Source of the DNA: Polynucleobacter sp. UBA962 | GTDB taxonomy: Bacteria > Pseudomonadota > Gammaproteobacteria > Burkholderiales > Burkholderiaceae | Direction: 5' to 3' | Assembly: GCA_002292975.1 (NCBI GenBank) | Contig: DBCI01000086.1 | Span: 1 to 7,484 of the forward strand | Length of the DNA: 7,484 nucleotides | Shown here: positions 1 through 5,951 of the stretch, one piece after another | Layout of the letters: each line of letters starts with the position of its first letter | Position numbering within the stretch: the stretch's first letter is position 1 | Program-made: the position numbers and the translations under genes | The notes under the pieces: model-generated | Told to the model about the DNA's origin: nothing | Seen by the model: the letters and a program-made list of their open reading frames with translations, nothing else | Database searches by the model: none

Positions 1-591
1 GCGCATCCCATAATTACTACTCATGGACCCAAATTGTGATGCCACAGGAACACCAATTGGAAGTTGATTAAGCCAGTCGTATTGCGAAGACCAATCACTC
101 TTAAATTTTGTAAGAATTAGATTTAATTCTTTTGAACTCAATACAGTCTCATTGAAGTTTTTATCAATCGACTTATTTGGATCAATCTTGAACGTAAACG
201 GTTTAAAAGGTCCGCCGCGGGCACCGCCAGTATTTTCAGCTAATTTACTTTTTACAGGGGCAGGGGTAGCAAGATCGGCAAAACGATCTTTCAGTGTTTT
301 AAGTTCTGAGATCTTTTCAATCGATTTGGAAAGTTGAGTCTGAAGCCGCTCTAATTCTTCTTTATAGGCAGCATCCAGGGCATCAAGTTCTTCAAAAGTT
401 ACCACCCCACCCATCGCCCGAGCGAGATCTGGCCGAACCTGGAGGGCCATCTTGAAGCCAATGAAATGGATTCCAATACCGCAAAGGACAAAAAAGGTAG
501 CAATTGCAAAGCCGATTTTCATCAATCCCCGAGGGGTGATGTTGAATTTTTGAACCTTAGAAGTGGCTCCAGAAACCCAAATCAGTTGCAT
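1..591 (-). CDS. M23-family peptidoglycan metallopeptidase, N-terminal part (runs off left edge)
   Basis: This gene is open at the window edge; 197 residues from the ATG are visible. Residues about 24-47 form one hydrophobic membrane segment (GFAIATFFVLCGIGIHFIGF). Residues about 66-108 are charged and heptad-like, consistent with a coiled coil. The last visible residues (about 178-197, LPIGVPVASQFGSM then SSNYGMR) match the entrance of an M23/LytM domain, where P-x-G-x-P-V-x-S-x-F/YG-x-R precedes the zinc site. The membrane-coiled coil-M23 layout is typical of envelope-bound peptidoglycan endopeptidases or of amidase activators. The zinc ligands lie outside the window, so I cannot say whether it is catalytic or a degenerate activator. 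AAAAGG ending 8 nt before the ATG is a plausible ribosome binding site. It is transcribed divergently from the membrane HTH gene across 172 bp. Confidence 0.8.
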   Translation of the reverse strand, partial: MQLIWVSGATSKVQKFNITPRGLMKIGFAIATFFVLCGIGIHFIGFKMALQVRPDLARAMGGVVTFEELDALDAAYKEELERLQTQLSKSIEKISELKTLKDRFADLATPAPVKSKLAENTGGARGGPFKPFTFKIDPNKSIDKNFNETVLSSKELNLILTKFKSDWSSQYDWLNQLPIGVPVASQFGSMSSNYGMR

Positions 592-724
592 GAATTAAGC
601 CTTTTGTTGGAATAGCCCTTATTTTATATGAAAAAATGCTCTTAAATGGTCATAAATTGATCATAATTTTGCCTAAGTCATTGAAAATTAATTAAAAAAA
701 TCTCCTTTATGCTTCATCAACATA

Positions 725-754
725 TTGATATCATTCGGTAGAAATAGGTCTAAT
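725..754 (+). promoter_or_regulatory. sigma70-like promoter for the membrane HTH gene
   Basis: TTGATA (725-730) and TCTAAT (749-754) each match the sigma70 consensus at five of six positions and are separated by 18 bp. Transcription would be expected to start around 760-762, only two to four bases before the ATG at 764, so the message would be leaderless or nearly so. The AGG at 746-748 is 15 bases from the ATG, too far for a normal Shine-Dalgarno sequence. The rest of the 592-763 gap is AT-rich. It should also hold the divergent promoter of the M23 gene, but I could not pick a convincing one. Confidence 0.5.
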
Positions 755-763
755 TAGCTATAA

Positions 764-1477
764 ATGACAAACCATAACGATATCCCCGAAATCCTAGGCG
801 CAGAATTCAAACGAGCACGAGAGCGGGCGGGTTTATCAACGATCGATTTAGCAAAGATGGCGTCATTAACGACAAGTCATGTCGAGCAAATTGAGAATGG
901 TGAGTCGAGTAGTTTTTATTCACCCGCCATTAAGTTTGTGGCGGCTAAGAAGCTTGCCTCATTTCTGGGTCTGCCTGAGACTGAATGTTTTGTGTATCCA
1001 GAGGGAGTTGTTACCAAAAGCACAAAAATCCAGGCCGCAGTGGGTGAAGCCGATCTCACCAATAAAGTACACGTTAGCATCGCAAAAGAGAATTTTGATA
1101 AGTTATTGCTTGCTACACAGGAACTGGATAATAAAAAATCAAAATTCTATAAAAAACCATCTTTTTATTTCTTGGCGATCCTTTTATTGGCTGGTGTATT
1201 TGCCTCCGCATTTGCGCGTGCAGATATTGTGGGCGTGATGCCCGCATACGGTGAGCGGCTCGTGATTACTTCAGAGACGTGCAAATGGGATAACGGTCGA
1301 GAAGAGCCCAATTGGCTTTTTGCTTATTTTGAGACGGCATTTGGAGTGGTCAATCGAGCCTGTTACATCCGCTATAACAACCAAATCTGGCTTAGAAGAG
1401 CAACGGGGGTGGAGATGGTTTTTCCTGCAGAGTACTTTAAGCAACCCAATGCCATTATAGAGACAGTAAAAAATTAA
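764..1477 (+). CDS. RodZ-like single-pass membrane protein with cytoplasmic helix-turn-helix
   Basis: The 237-residue product has three parts. Residues about 8-75 form a helix-turn-helix of the XRE/RodZ (HTH_25) type: LGAEFKRARERAGLSTIDLA, then LTTSHVEQIENGE, then a helix ending LASFLGL. Residues about 83-133 are a polar linker ending in the basic stretch KKSKFYKK. Residues about 134-150 are one membrane helix (FYFLAILLLAGVFASAF), followed by about 86 residues that the positive-inside rule puts in the periplasm. That last part contains Cys173 and Cys200, a possible disulphide, and I do not recognise the domain; it does not look like the usual RodZ C-terminal domain. The role may be a membrane-bound one-component regulator or a cell-shape protein; this is inference. 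A stop codon directly abuts the ATG upstream, so the start is firm. Its stop overlaps the convergent adhesin E-like gene by 4 bp. Confidence 0.85.
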   Translation: MTNHNDIPEILGAEFKRARERAGLSTIDLAKMASLTTSHVEQIENGESSSFYSPAIKFVAAKKLASFLGLPETECFVYPEGVVTKSTKIQAAVGEADLTNKVHVSIAKENFDKLLLATQELDNKKSKFYKKPSFYFLAILLLAGVFASAFARADIVGVMPAYGERLVITSETCKWDNGREEPNWLFAYFETAFGVVNRACYIRYNNQIWLRRATGVEMVFPAEYFKQPNAIIETVKN

Positions 1478-1487
1478 TCTTTTTTAC
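1466..1487. terminator. AT-rich inverted repeat over the shared stop codons
   Basis: GTAAAAAA (1466-1473), a 6-nt loop TTAATC, and TTTTTTAC (1480-1487) form a perfect 8-bp inverted repeat exactly over the overlapping stops of the two convergent genes. The stem has one G-C pair only. It could end transcription weakly in both directions, each side supplying a U run, but the stem is too weak for a confident intrinsic terminator. Confidence 0.3.
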
Positions 1488-1881
1488 AAAAAAACTTAAA
1501 GAGTAATTCGCTCATCGTATCGGGTATGACCCTCTCCCACTGCGAGTTGCTAGTGTCCACATGTTGAACCGCAACACCGCCGCCATCAATACCGGAGTAA
1601 TAGCCAATATAAAACTGCTTGAAACTTTCATAACCAGGGCGGCAAAAATAGGTGATATCTTGCAGAACGGAATAAATTGACTCACCGTTAGGCGCATTCA
1701 TTCTATCTACATAGCTGATCATCTGCCACGTGCTTACTTCCTCAGTGCTGGGATCTTTTACTACCTTGGTATCTTCATAAAAATAGGAATTACCTAAGCC
1801 ATCTTTAGATATAAATACCCAATTGGCATGAGCTGGTTGTAGTAAAACAAAGAAAAGTAAGCCGAGTAGAGCTTTATTCAC
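1474..1881 (-). CDS. secreted surface-adhesin protein E-like protein
   Basis: The 135-residue precursor starts at GTG. Residues 1-19 form a typical Sec signal peptide with an AHA cleavage site before Asn20, giving a mature protein of about 116 residues. The mature part reads as the Adhesin_E family (Haemophilus protein E-like): an aromatic start (NWVFISKDGLGNSYFYEDT), a central W-Q-M-I-S-Y segment, and a C-terminal half running from Cys80 to Cys132. These two cysteines are probably disulphide-linked after export. Relatives are periplasmic or outer-membrane proteins; adhesion is shown only for some pathogens and should not be assumed here. There is no lipobox cysteine after the signal. No Shine-Dalgarno sequence is evident before the GTG and no in-frame ATG lies nearby upstream. 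Family assignment is by recognition of the pattern, moderately sure. Confidence 0.8.
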   Translation of the reverse strand: MNKALLGLLFFVLLQPAHANWVFISKDGLGNSYFYEDTKVVKDPSTEEVSTWQMISYVDRMNAPNGESIYSVLQDITYFCRPGYESFKQFYIGYYSGIDGGGVAVQHVDTSNSQWERVIPDTMSELLFKFFCKKD

Positions 1882-1914
1882 AATGTGCCATGATTGGTTA
1901 AAATTGAAATAGTC

Positions 1915-1942
1915 ATTCTACGTTAAGAGATCTATCAATCAA
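1915..1942 (-). promoter_or_regulatory. candidate sigma70 promoter for the adhesin E-like gene
   Basis: On the minus strand TTGATT (1942-1937) and TAGAAT (1920-1915) are separated by 16 bp; the second matches TATAAT at five of six positions. Start of transcription would fall near 1908, giving a leader of about 27 nt before the GTG at 1881. The -35 element sits inside one of two 9-bp direct repeats. Confidence 0.4.
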
Positions 1943-1967
1943 TTTTCGATGAAATGAGTCAATCAAT
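1935..1967 (+). repeat. pair of 9-bp direct repeats TCAATCAAT
   Basis: TCAATCAAT occurs at 1935-1943 and again at 1959-1967, 24 bp apart start to start, in the 106-bp gap between the divergent adhesin E-like gene and the small membrane protein gene. The first copy covers the candidate -35 of the adhesin E-like gene. It may be a regulator site, but low-complexity AT-rich sequence can produce such pairs by chance. Confidence 0.35.
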
Positions 1968-1987
1968 AAAAATTGCATGGAGTCGTT

Positions 1988-2149
1988 ATGAACATTTTTT
2001 GGAGCCTATTGGGCATCTTTTCCACTATTGGGGGCATCATCGCTTACGTAACCACCCAAAACGTGATTTACTTTGCCATTGGGTTCGTGATTGTGTTTTG
2101 CCAAGCGTGGTTTCGATCTAATGATGATGAGGTTAACAAGTATTTTTAA
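1988..2149 (+). CDS. small two-helix membrane protein of unknown function (53 aa)
   Basis: This short gene has an ATG preceded by GGAG (1979-1982) with 5-nt spacing, the clearest ribosome binding site in the window. The 53-residue product has two hydrophobic stretches, residues about 3-20 (IFWSLLGIFSTIGGIIAY) and about 25-41 (VIYFAIGFVIVFCQAWF), joined by a short VTTQN turn, and ends in a charged tail RSNDDEVNKYF. It therefore looks like an inner-membrane hairpin protein with a cytoplasmic or periplasmic acidic tail. I do not recognise the family. Support for it being real comes from the ribosome binding site, the coherent hydropathy and the way it fills an otherwise empty gap exactly, its TAA overlapping the stop of the convergent GNAT gene by 4 bp. 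Confidence 0.75.
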   Translation: MNIFWSLLGIFSTIGGIIAYVTTQNVIYFAIGFVIVFCQAWFRSNDDEVNKYF

Positions 2150-2574
2150 GTTGCTCTCTTCATCATCTGATGTGCGATACCGGCTTCGTTAAATACGGGG
2201 CCGTTTGCTACAAAACCAAAGCGCTCATAAAAGGGTAATGCCTCGATCTGAGCATGTAAATAAAATTCTTTAATACCGTGTTGCTGCCCAAATTTTAAGA
2301 GGGCGTTCATCATTGCGCTAGCTACACCCTGGAGGCGGTATGCTTGCATCACTGCCAGTCGTCCAATCTTGCCATTTTTTTGTAAGCGTGCAGTTCCAAT
2401 GATTAGCGTATCAAGTTCTGCAACAGCATGCCACGCCAGCGGGTCATCCTCATCAAGCTCTAACTCCTTGGGAACACCCTGCTCTTTAACGAACACTTCA
2501 AGCCGAATAGGGCAAGCCCATGCTTGCGCTTGCTCCCATGACAGGATCTGGATAGAGGCTGCGGTGCTCTTCAT
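2146..2574 (-). CDS. GNAT-family N-acetyltransferase (YjcF/ElaA-like)
   Basis: The 142-residue protein is a single GNAT domain of usual size, transferring an acetyl group from acetyl-CoA to an unknown amine. The N-terminal segment IRLEVFVKEQGVPKELELDE (residues 23-42) is typical of the YjcF/ElaA type. Motif A, the acetyl-CoA pyrophosphate loop, is RLQGVA (residues 80-85, fitting R/Q-x-x-G-x-G/A) after the beta strand IGRLAV. Motif B is ALPFYERFGF (112-121), where Tyr116 is the likely general acid. The ATG at 2574 has no Shine-Dalgarno sequence. It diverges from the FAD-dependent dehydrogenase gene across only 34 bp and converges on the small membrane protein gene with a 4-bp overlap. The substrate cannot be read from the sequence. 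Confidence 0.92.
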   Translation of the reverse strand: MKSTAASIQILSWEQAQAWACPIRLEVFVKEQGVPKELELDEDDPLAWHAVAELDTLIIGTARLQKNGKIGRLAVMQAYRLQGVASAMMNALLKFGQQHGIKEFYLHAQIEALPFYERFGFVANGPVFNEAGIAHQMMKRAT

Positions 2575-2582
2575 AGAGTAGG

Positions 2583-2588
2583 ATCATA
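2583..2588 (-). promoter_or_regulatory. possible -10 element for the GNAT gene
   Basis: TATGAT on the minus strand matches the -10 consensus at five of six positions and lies 8 nt from the ATG at 2574, which would give an almost leaderless message. I see no convincing -35 at the usual distance, so this is tentative. Confidence 0.25.
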
Positions 2589-2608
2589 AACTGCTATCGT
2601 TACACCTT

Positions 2609-4225
2609 ATGATCCGTTTGACTGAACTTCGCCTGCCGATTGACCATGCTCCTGAGGCTCTGGAAGCCGCAATTTTTAAACGATTACAGATCTCCATAAA
2701 TGATTTGATTCGGTATGAGGTCTTTAAGCGGAGTTATGATGCGCGTAAGAATATTGCTTTGAGCTTTATCTACACCTTAGACCTAGCGGTCAAAGACCAA
2801 GATGCTCTCTTAACGCGCTTTGCGAACGATCCATATATTCGACTAGCACCGGATACGAGCTATAAATTCCTTGCCCACTTTGATGGGCATATCAAGCCCC
2901 GAAGTACTTTGCGACCTGTGGTCATTGGCTTTGGTCCCTGTGGGATCTTTGCAGCTTTAACTTTGGCACAAATGGGGCTCAGGCCAATCGTTTTAGAACG
3001 CGGTAAGTCAGTGCGTGAGCGTACTCAAGATACTTGGGGCCTATGGCGCAAGAAAATACTCAATCCAGAGTCTAATGTGCAATTTGGTGAGGGCGGGGCA
3101 GGGACCTTCTCAGACGGCAAGTTATGGAGTCAGGTAAAGGACCCTAAATTTCATGGGCGTAAAGTATTGCGGGAGTTTGTCAAATCAGGCGCACCTGAAG
3201 AAATTCTATATGTCTCGAAGCCGCATATCGGCACCTTTCGCTTGGTAGGTGTTGTTGAAAAAATGCGCAAAGAGATTATTGAGTTGGGCGGTGAGGTGCG
3301 CTTTGGCCAAAAGGTTACGGGCTTTGAGATTGTCAATCATGTACTTCATGGCATTAATCTAGAGAGCGGTGAGTTTTTAGAAGCCAATCATGTCGTACTC
3401 GCCTTAGGCCATAGTGCCCGTGATACCTTTCAAATTCTTCATGAGGCTGGAGTCTATTTGGAGGCAAAGCCATTTTCAGTTGGCTTTCGGATTGAGCATC
3501 CCCAATCTTTAATTGATCGCGCACGTTTGGGCCCCCATGCTGGCAATCCATTAATTGGTGCTGCAGATTACAAACTCGTACATCATGCAAAGAACGGGCG
3601 TTCAGTCTATAGCTTTTGCATGTGCCCCGGAGGAACGGTAGTCGCTGCTGCCTCGGAGCCTAATCGTTTGGTCACCAATGGTATGAGCCAATACTCCCGC
3701 AATGAACGCAATGCCAATGCCGGCATTGTGGTCGGGATTACTCCAGCAGATTACCCAGGCGGACCACTTGCTGGAATCGAATTTCAACGACAAATTGAAG
3801 CCAATGCATTTGTATTGGGAGGCTCTAATTACGAAGCGCCTGGTCAACTTGTTGGTGATTTTTTACAAGGCAGGACATCCACCGAGTTTGGCTCGGTAAT
3901 ACCCTCCTATAAACCAGGAGTTCATCTCACGGATCTGGCTGAGAGTTTGCCGTCCTATGCGATTGAGGCGATCCGCGAAGCCATTCCAGTTTTTGAGAAA
4001 AAGATTAAAGGATTCTCAATGCACGATGCGGTATTAACAGGGGTGGAGACCAGAACCTCATCGCCTTTGCAAATCAAGCGTGGACCTAATTTTCAAAGCA
4101 TTAATACCAAAGGCTTATATCCCGCGGGCGAGGGTGCGGGATATGCCGGTGGCATTATGTCTGCTGGTATTGATGGCATCAAAGTAGCAGAAGCAATTGC
4201 ACTTGATCTATTGGCTACTCAGTAG
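2609..4225 (+). CDS. FAD-dependent dehydrogenase, COG2509 type
   Basis: The 538-residue protein is a soluble flavoprotein. Residues 1-95 form the N-terminal lobe characteristic of this group, including LPIDHAPEALEAAIFKRLQI and the KRSYDARK (40-47) and FIYTLDL (53-59) signatures. A Rossmann FAD-binding segment follows at 103-132 (VVIGFGPCGIFAALTLAQMG, then an acidic strand end at Glu130 and Arg131). Residues about 157-171 (NVQFGEGGAGTFSDG) and the C-terminal GLYPAGEGAGYAGGIMSAG (502-520) are also diagnostic, the latter closing the FAD site. SFCMCPGG at 336-342 adds two close cysteines. The reaction and substrate of this family are not established. Family members start at the same place, supporting the ATG at 2609, although no Shine-Dalgarno sequence precedes it. 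It ends 5 bp from the convergent phosphatase gene. It appears intact and of normal length. Confidence 0.93.
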   Translation: MIRLTELRLPIDHAPEALEAAIFKRLQISINDLIRYEVFKRSYDARKNIALSFIYTLDLAVKDQDALLTRFANDPYIRLAPDTSYKFLAHFDGHIKPRSTLRPVVIGFGPCGIFAALTLAQMGLRPIVLERGKSVRERTQDTWGLWRKKILNPESNVQFGEGGAGTFSDGKLWSQVKDPKFHGRKVLREFVKSGAPEEILYVSKPHIGTFRLVGVVEKMRKEIIELGGEVRFGQKVTGFEIVNHVLHGINLESGEFLEANHVVLALGHSARDTFQILHEAGVYLEAKPFSVGFRIEHPQSLIDRARLGPHAGNPLIGAADYKLVHHAKNGRSVYSFCMCPGGTVVAAASEPNRLVTNGMSQYSRNERNANAGIVVGITPADYPGGPLAGIEFQRQIEANAFVLGGSNYEAPGQLVGDFLQGRTSTEFGSVIPSYKPGVHLTDLAESLPSYAIEAIREAIPVFEKKIKGFSMHDAVLTGVETRTSSPLQIKRGPNFQSINTKGLYPAGEGAGYAGGIMSAGIDGIKVAEAIALDLLATQ

Positions 4226-4230
4226 CAAGA

Positions 4231-4884
4231 CTAAATTTCAATATCATCCAGAGCGCTTTCACTCAGATGGCTGGTATCTGCCCAGCGTTGAATGCTCCAT
4301 GCAGAACCATCGTGCGTAATCCAATTGAGTGACGTATTGGGTACTACAGCAACACGCTCGGCATCCAGTGCCTGTTGGGTAACGATGCGGTAGATCATAT
4401 CGAGTGAGCCGCCATGACTCACCGCCAAGATAGATTGCCCACGATGCTGTCTCAAGAACAGTTCAAGCACGCCCTGCATCCGTTGATGGAAAGCACGAAT
4501 ACTCTCACCACCCCCCAGGTCATGATCAAGTTCTCGTGCAATATGACTTTGCCAAATTTCTGGGAGTAGTACTGGGGCCTCTGATAGTAGGAGACCTTGT
4601 AATTGACCGACATTGCGCTCACGTAATTGGGGAGTCGTTTGCACAGCGAGTGATAGAGTATTGGCCACAGCATTGGCTGTATGCAAGGCTCTTTCTAAAT
4701 CACTCGAGTAAATTGCATCAAAGGAATATTTAGTTTGCGTAAGAGCGTTTGCAAGACGCTTAGCTTGACCCATGCCTGTGGTGTTTAGGGGTATATCAAT
4801 ATGCCCCTGCATGCGTCGTTCCGCATTCCATGTAGTTTCGCCATGGCGAATTAGGCAGATTTGGGTGATTTGGTTGGCTGGCAT
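4231..4884 (-). CDS. histidine phosphatase family protein (phosphoglycerate mutase-like)
   Basis: I take the ATG at 4884, giving 217 residues; an upstream TTG at 4905 would add seven residues but would overlap the Fic gene and has no support. The core is complete: LIRHGETTWN (residues 11-20) with the phosphorylated His14 and Arg13, Arg65 in SSDLERALHTA, Glu89 in LRERNVG, and His157 in SHGG. This is the branch-1 histidine phosphatase fold shared by GpmB-like and CobC-like enzymes, acting in the cytoplasm on small phosphorylated metabolites; the substrate is not predictable here. The start lies 7 nt after the stop of the Fic gene on the same strand, with no obvious Shine-Dalgarno sequence, so it is probably expressed in the same transcript or by reinitiation. 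The C-terminus ends 5 bp from the convergent dehydrogenase gene. Confidence 0.9.
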   Translation of the reverse strand: MPANQITQICLIRHGETTWNAERRMQGHIDIPLNTTGMGQAKRLANALTQTKYSFDAIYSSDLERALHTANAVANTLSLAVQTTPQLRERNVGQLQGLLLSEAPVLLPEIWQSHIARELDHDLGGGESIRAFHQRMQGVLELFLRQHRGQSILAVSHGGSLDMIYRIVTQQALDAERVAVVPNTSLNWITHDGSAWSIQRWADTSHLSESALDDIEI

Positions 4885-4891
4885 TTTGATT

Positions 4892-5491
4892 TCAAGTTCT
4901 CGCAAATTTGATTAACTCAGAGTAATCGGCATTATCAGCCTTTCGTAATGAATCAATGTATTCTTTCCTGAGAGTATTCATGGTACTTAATGAGTAATCC
5001 CCACCCCAACTAAAGCGGTCACATCCCTGACTTTTAAGAAGGCTGTCAGCCATCATGCGGGCATGTCGACCATTTCCGTTCGGAAAGGGATGAATCCAAA
5101 CCAATTGATGATGAAACCGAATCGCTAATTCATCGATTGAGTATATTTGCTGCCTCATTTGGTATTGAATATTTTTGAGAAGATCATCTAGTTTTACTGA
5201 AATATATGTCCAATCAACCCCAATATTTTTATTACTCTTTCTAAACTTTCCAGACCAGCGCCATGTTCTATTAAACATTTGAAGGTGAAGTGCTCGAACA
5301 AAATCCTCAGTCAAAATCATGGATGATGTTAAGCGCTTTAATTTTTTATCTAACCAGATTTCGGCTTGTGCAATATTCGCTTCTTCCCAGGTATTCAATT
5401 CACTCTGATTAGAGATATGGCTCGGGATTAAGCCAACTGATTCATCAGGATCCAGAGGTGTGGCGCCGACGGCATATTCATAATGAATCAC
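4892..5491 (-). CDS. Fic-domain protein, mobile mystery protein B family
   Basis: The 199-residue product carries a full Fic fold. The N-terminus (YEYAVGATPLDPDESVGLIP, then SELN and EEANIAQAE) and the segment RTWRWSGKFRKSNKNIG (residues about 75-91, the target-docking flap region) match the mobile mystery protein B group. The active-site loop is HPFPNGNGRHAR (residues 134-145) with catalytic His134 and the phosphate-binding GNGR. Fic enzymes usually transfer AMP from ATP to a protein hydroxyl. Position 138 is Asn where the general Fic motif has an acidic magnesium ligand. No clean S/T-x-x-x-E-G/N inhibitory motif is visible. The start is GTG at 5491, overlapping the TGA of gene A as GTGA (4 nt), so translation is probably coupled; GTG at 5494 is also possible. 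Hand-counted G+C is about 39%, lower than its neighbours. Toxin-like function is inference. Confidence 0.92.
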   Translation of the reverse strand: MIHYEYAVGATPLDPDESVGLIPSHISNQSELNTWEEANIAQAEIWLDKKLKRLTSSMILTEDFVRALHLQMFNRTWRWSGKFRKSNKNIGVDWTYISVKLDDLLKNIQYQMRQQIYSIDELAIRFHHQLVWIHPFPNGNGRHARMMADSLLKSQGCDRFSWGGDYSLSTMNTLRKEYIDSLRKADNADYSELIKFART

Positions 5492-5946
5492 CACAAATTT
5501 CGTCTTGGCCCAGCCAAAATTTCAAGCGCCAAAAGCTCAAGCTGTTTTTTACTATCCATAGGATCTACTGCTTGATTTTCTAGCGCCATCGAGTGAGAAA
5601 CTGAGGCCAGTTTCCCCCGTGCTATTTCTAGAGCCCTTGCTTGAAGAATTTCTTCTAAGGGGGCACGAGGGACCAGTGCGTAATGCAGTTCGCAATCGAG
5701 CGCACCAGCCAGCTTACGTAAGCTGGCCAGTGTAATTTTGTCCTCTATTTCAGCCTTCTCTAATTTGGCCACGCCTGCTTGCGTCATCCCAAGCCGCTTT
5801 GCAAAAGAACTTGCGGTCATACCAAGGCTTTGACGAATCGCTTTTGCCCAGCCAAGATTGGGGCGTGGATTGCCCCTTAATACGAGCCAGGGTAATAAAT
5901 TTCTATCTAATTGATATGTTTGAAGTTTTTCAAATCTACTGATCAT
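5488..5946 (-). CDS. helix-turn-helix protein, mobile mystery protein A family
   Basis: The 152-residue protein has an N-terminal segment (residues 1-34) with LQTYQLDRNL and the R-P-x-x-GWAKAIRQSLGMT run typical of mobile mystery protein A. An XRE-type helix-turn-helix follows at about 41-66 (MTASSFAKRLGMTQAGVAKL). Then comes ITLASLRKLAGALDCELHYALVP (about 71-93), the conserved stretch of the family, and a helical tail with a possible role in contacting its partner. It is the upstream gene of a pair, always found with the Fic protein B in this family by established knowledge. Likely roles, by analogy, are repression of its own promoter and restraint of the Fic protein. The promoter region carries two palindromes that fit a dimer binding site. 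AGG lies 7 nt before the ATG. A 20-bp palindrome lies within the coding sequence. Confidence 0.92.
   Translation of the reverse strand: MISRFEKLQTYQLDRNLLPWLVLRGNPRPNLGWAKAIRQSLGMTASSFAKRLGMTQAGVAKLEKAEIEDKITLASLRKLAGALDCELHYALVPRAPLEEILQARALEIARGKLASVSHSMALENQAVDPMDSKKQLELLALEILAGPRRNLW
5708..5727. repeat. 20-bp perfect palindrome inside gene A
   Basis: GCCAGCTTACGTAAGCTGGC equals its own reverse complement. It lies in the part of the gene encoding L-A-S-L-R-K-L-A (about residues 73-80), just after the helix-turn-helix. In RNA it could fold into a stem of about 8 bp with an ACGT loop. Under equal base frequencies such a palindrome has a chance of about one in a million per position, so it is unexpected in a window of this size. 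Confidence 0.7.
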
Positions 5947-5951
5947 AAATA

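Noticed and set aside
283..294. Repeated ACGATCTTTCAG also seen near 6968
   Set aside because: Both copies lie within unrelated coding sequences on the minus strand with no other similarity; it looks like chance.
152..337. Plus-strand reading frame of 61 codons
   Set aside because: It lies antisense to the M23 peptidase gene and shows no domain, ribosome binding site or sensible composition.
701..707. Strong Shine-Dalgarno-like AAGGAGA on the minus strand in the gap before the M23 gene
   Set aside because: The only ATG downstream within reach is about 18 nt away and opens a frame of two codons, so it does not start a gene.
709..741. Ten-codon reading frame on the plus strand ahead of the membrane HTH gene
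   Set aside because: It has no ribosome binding site, and the best promoter for the next gene lies within it and so would not transcribe it.
3602..3847. Minus-strand reading frames inside the FAD dehydrogenase gene
   Set aside because: They are shadows of a complete and well-recognised gene on the opposite strand.
4885..4905. Seven-residue N-terminal extension of the phosphatase from a TTG codon
   Set aside because: It would start inside the Fic gene with a rare start codon, and the catalytic RHG motif is already at the normal distance from the ATG at 4884.
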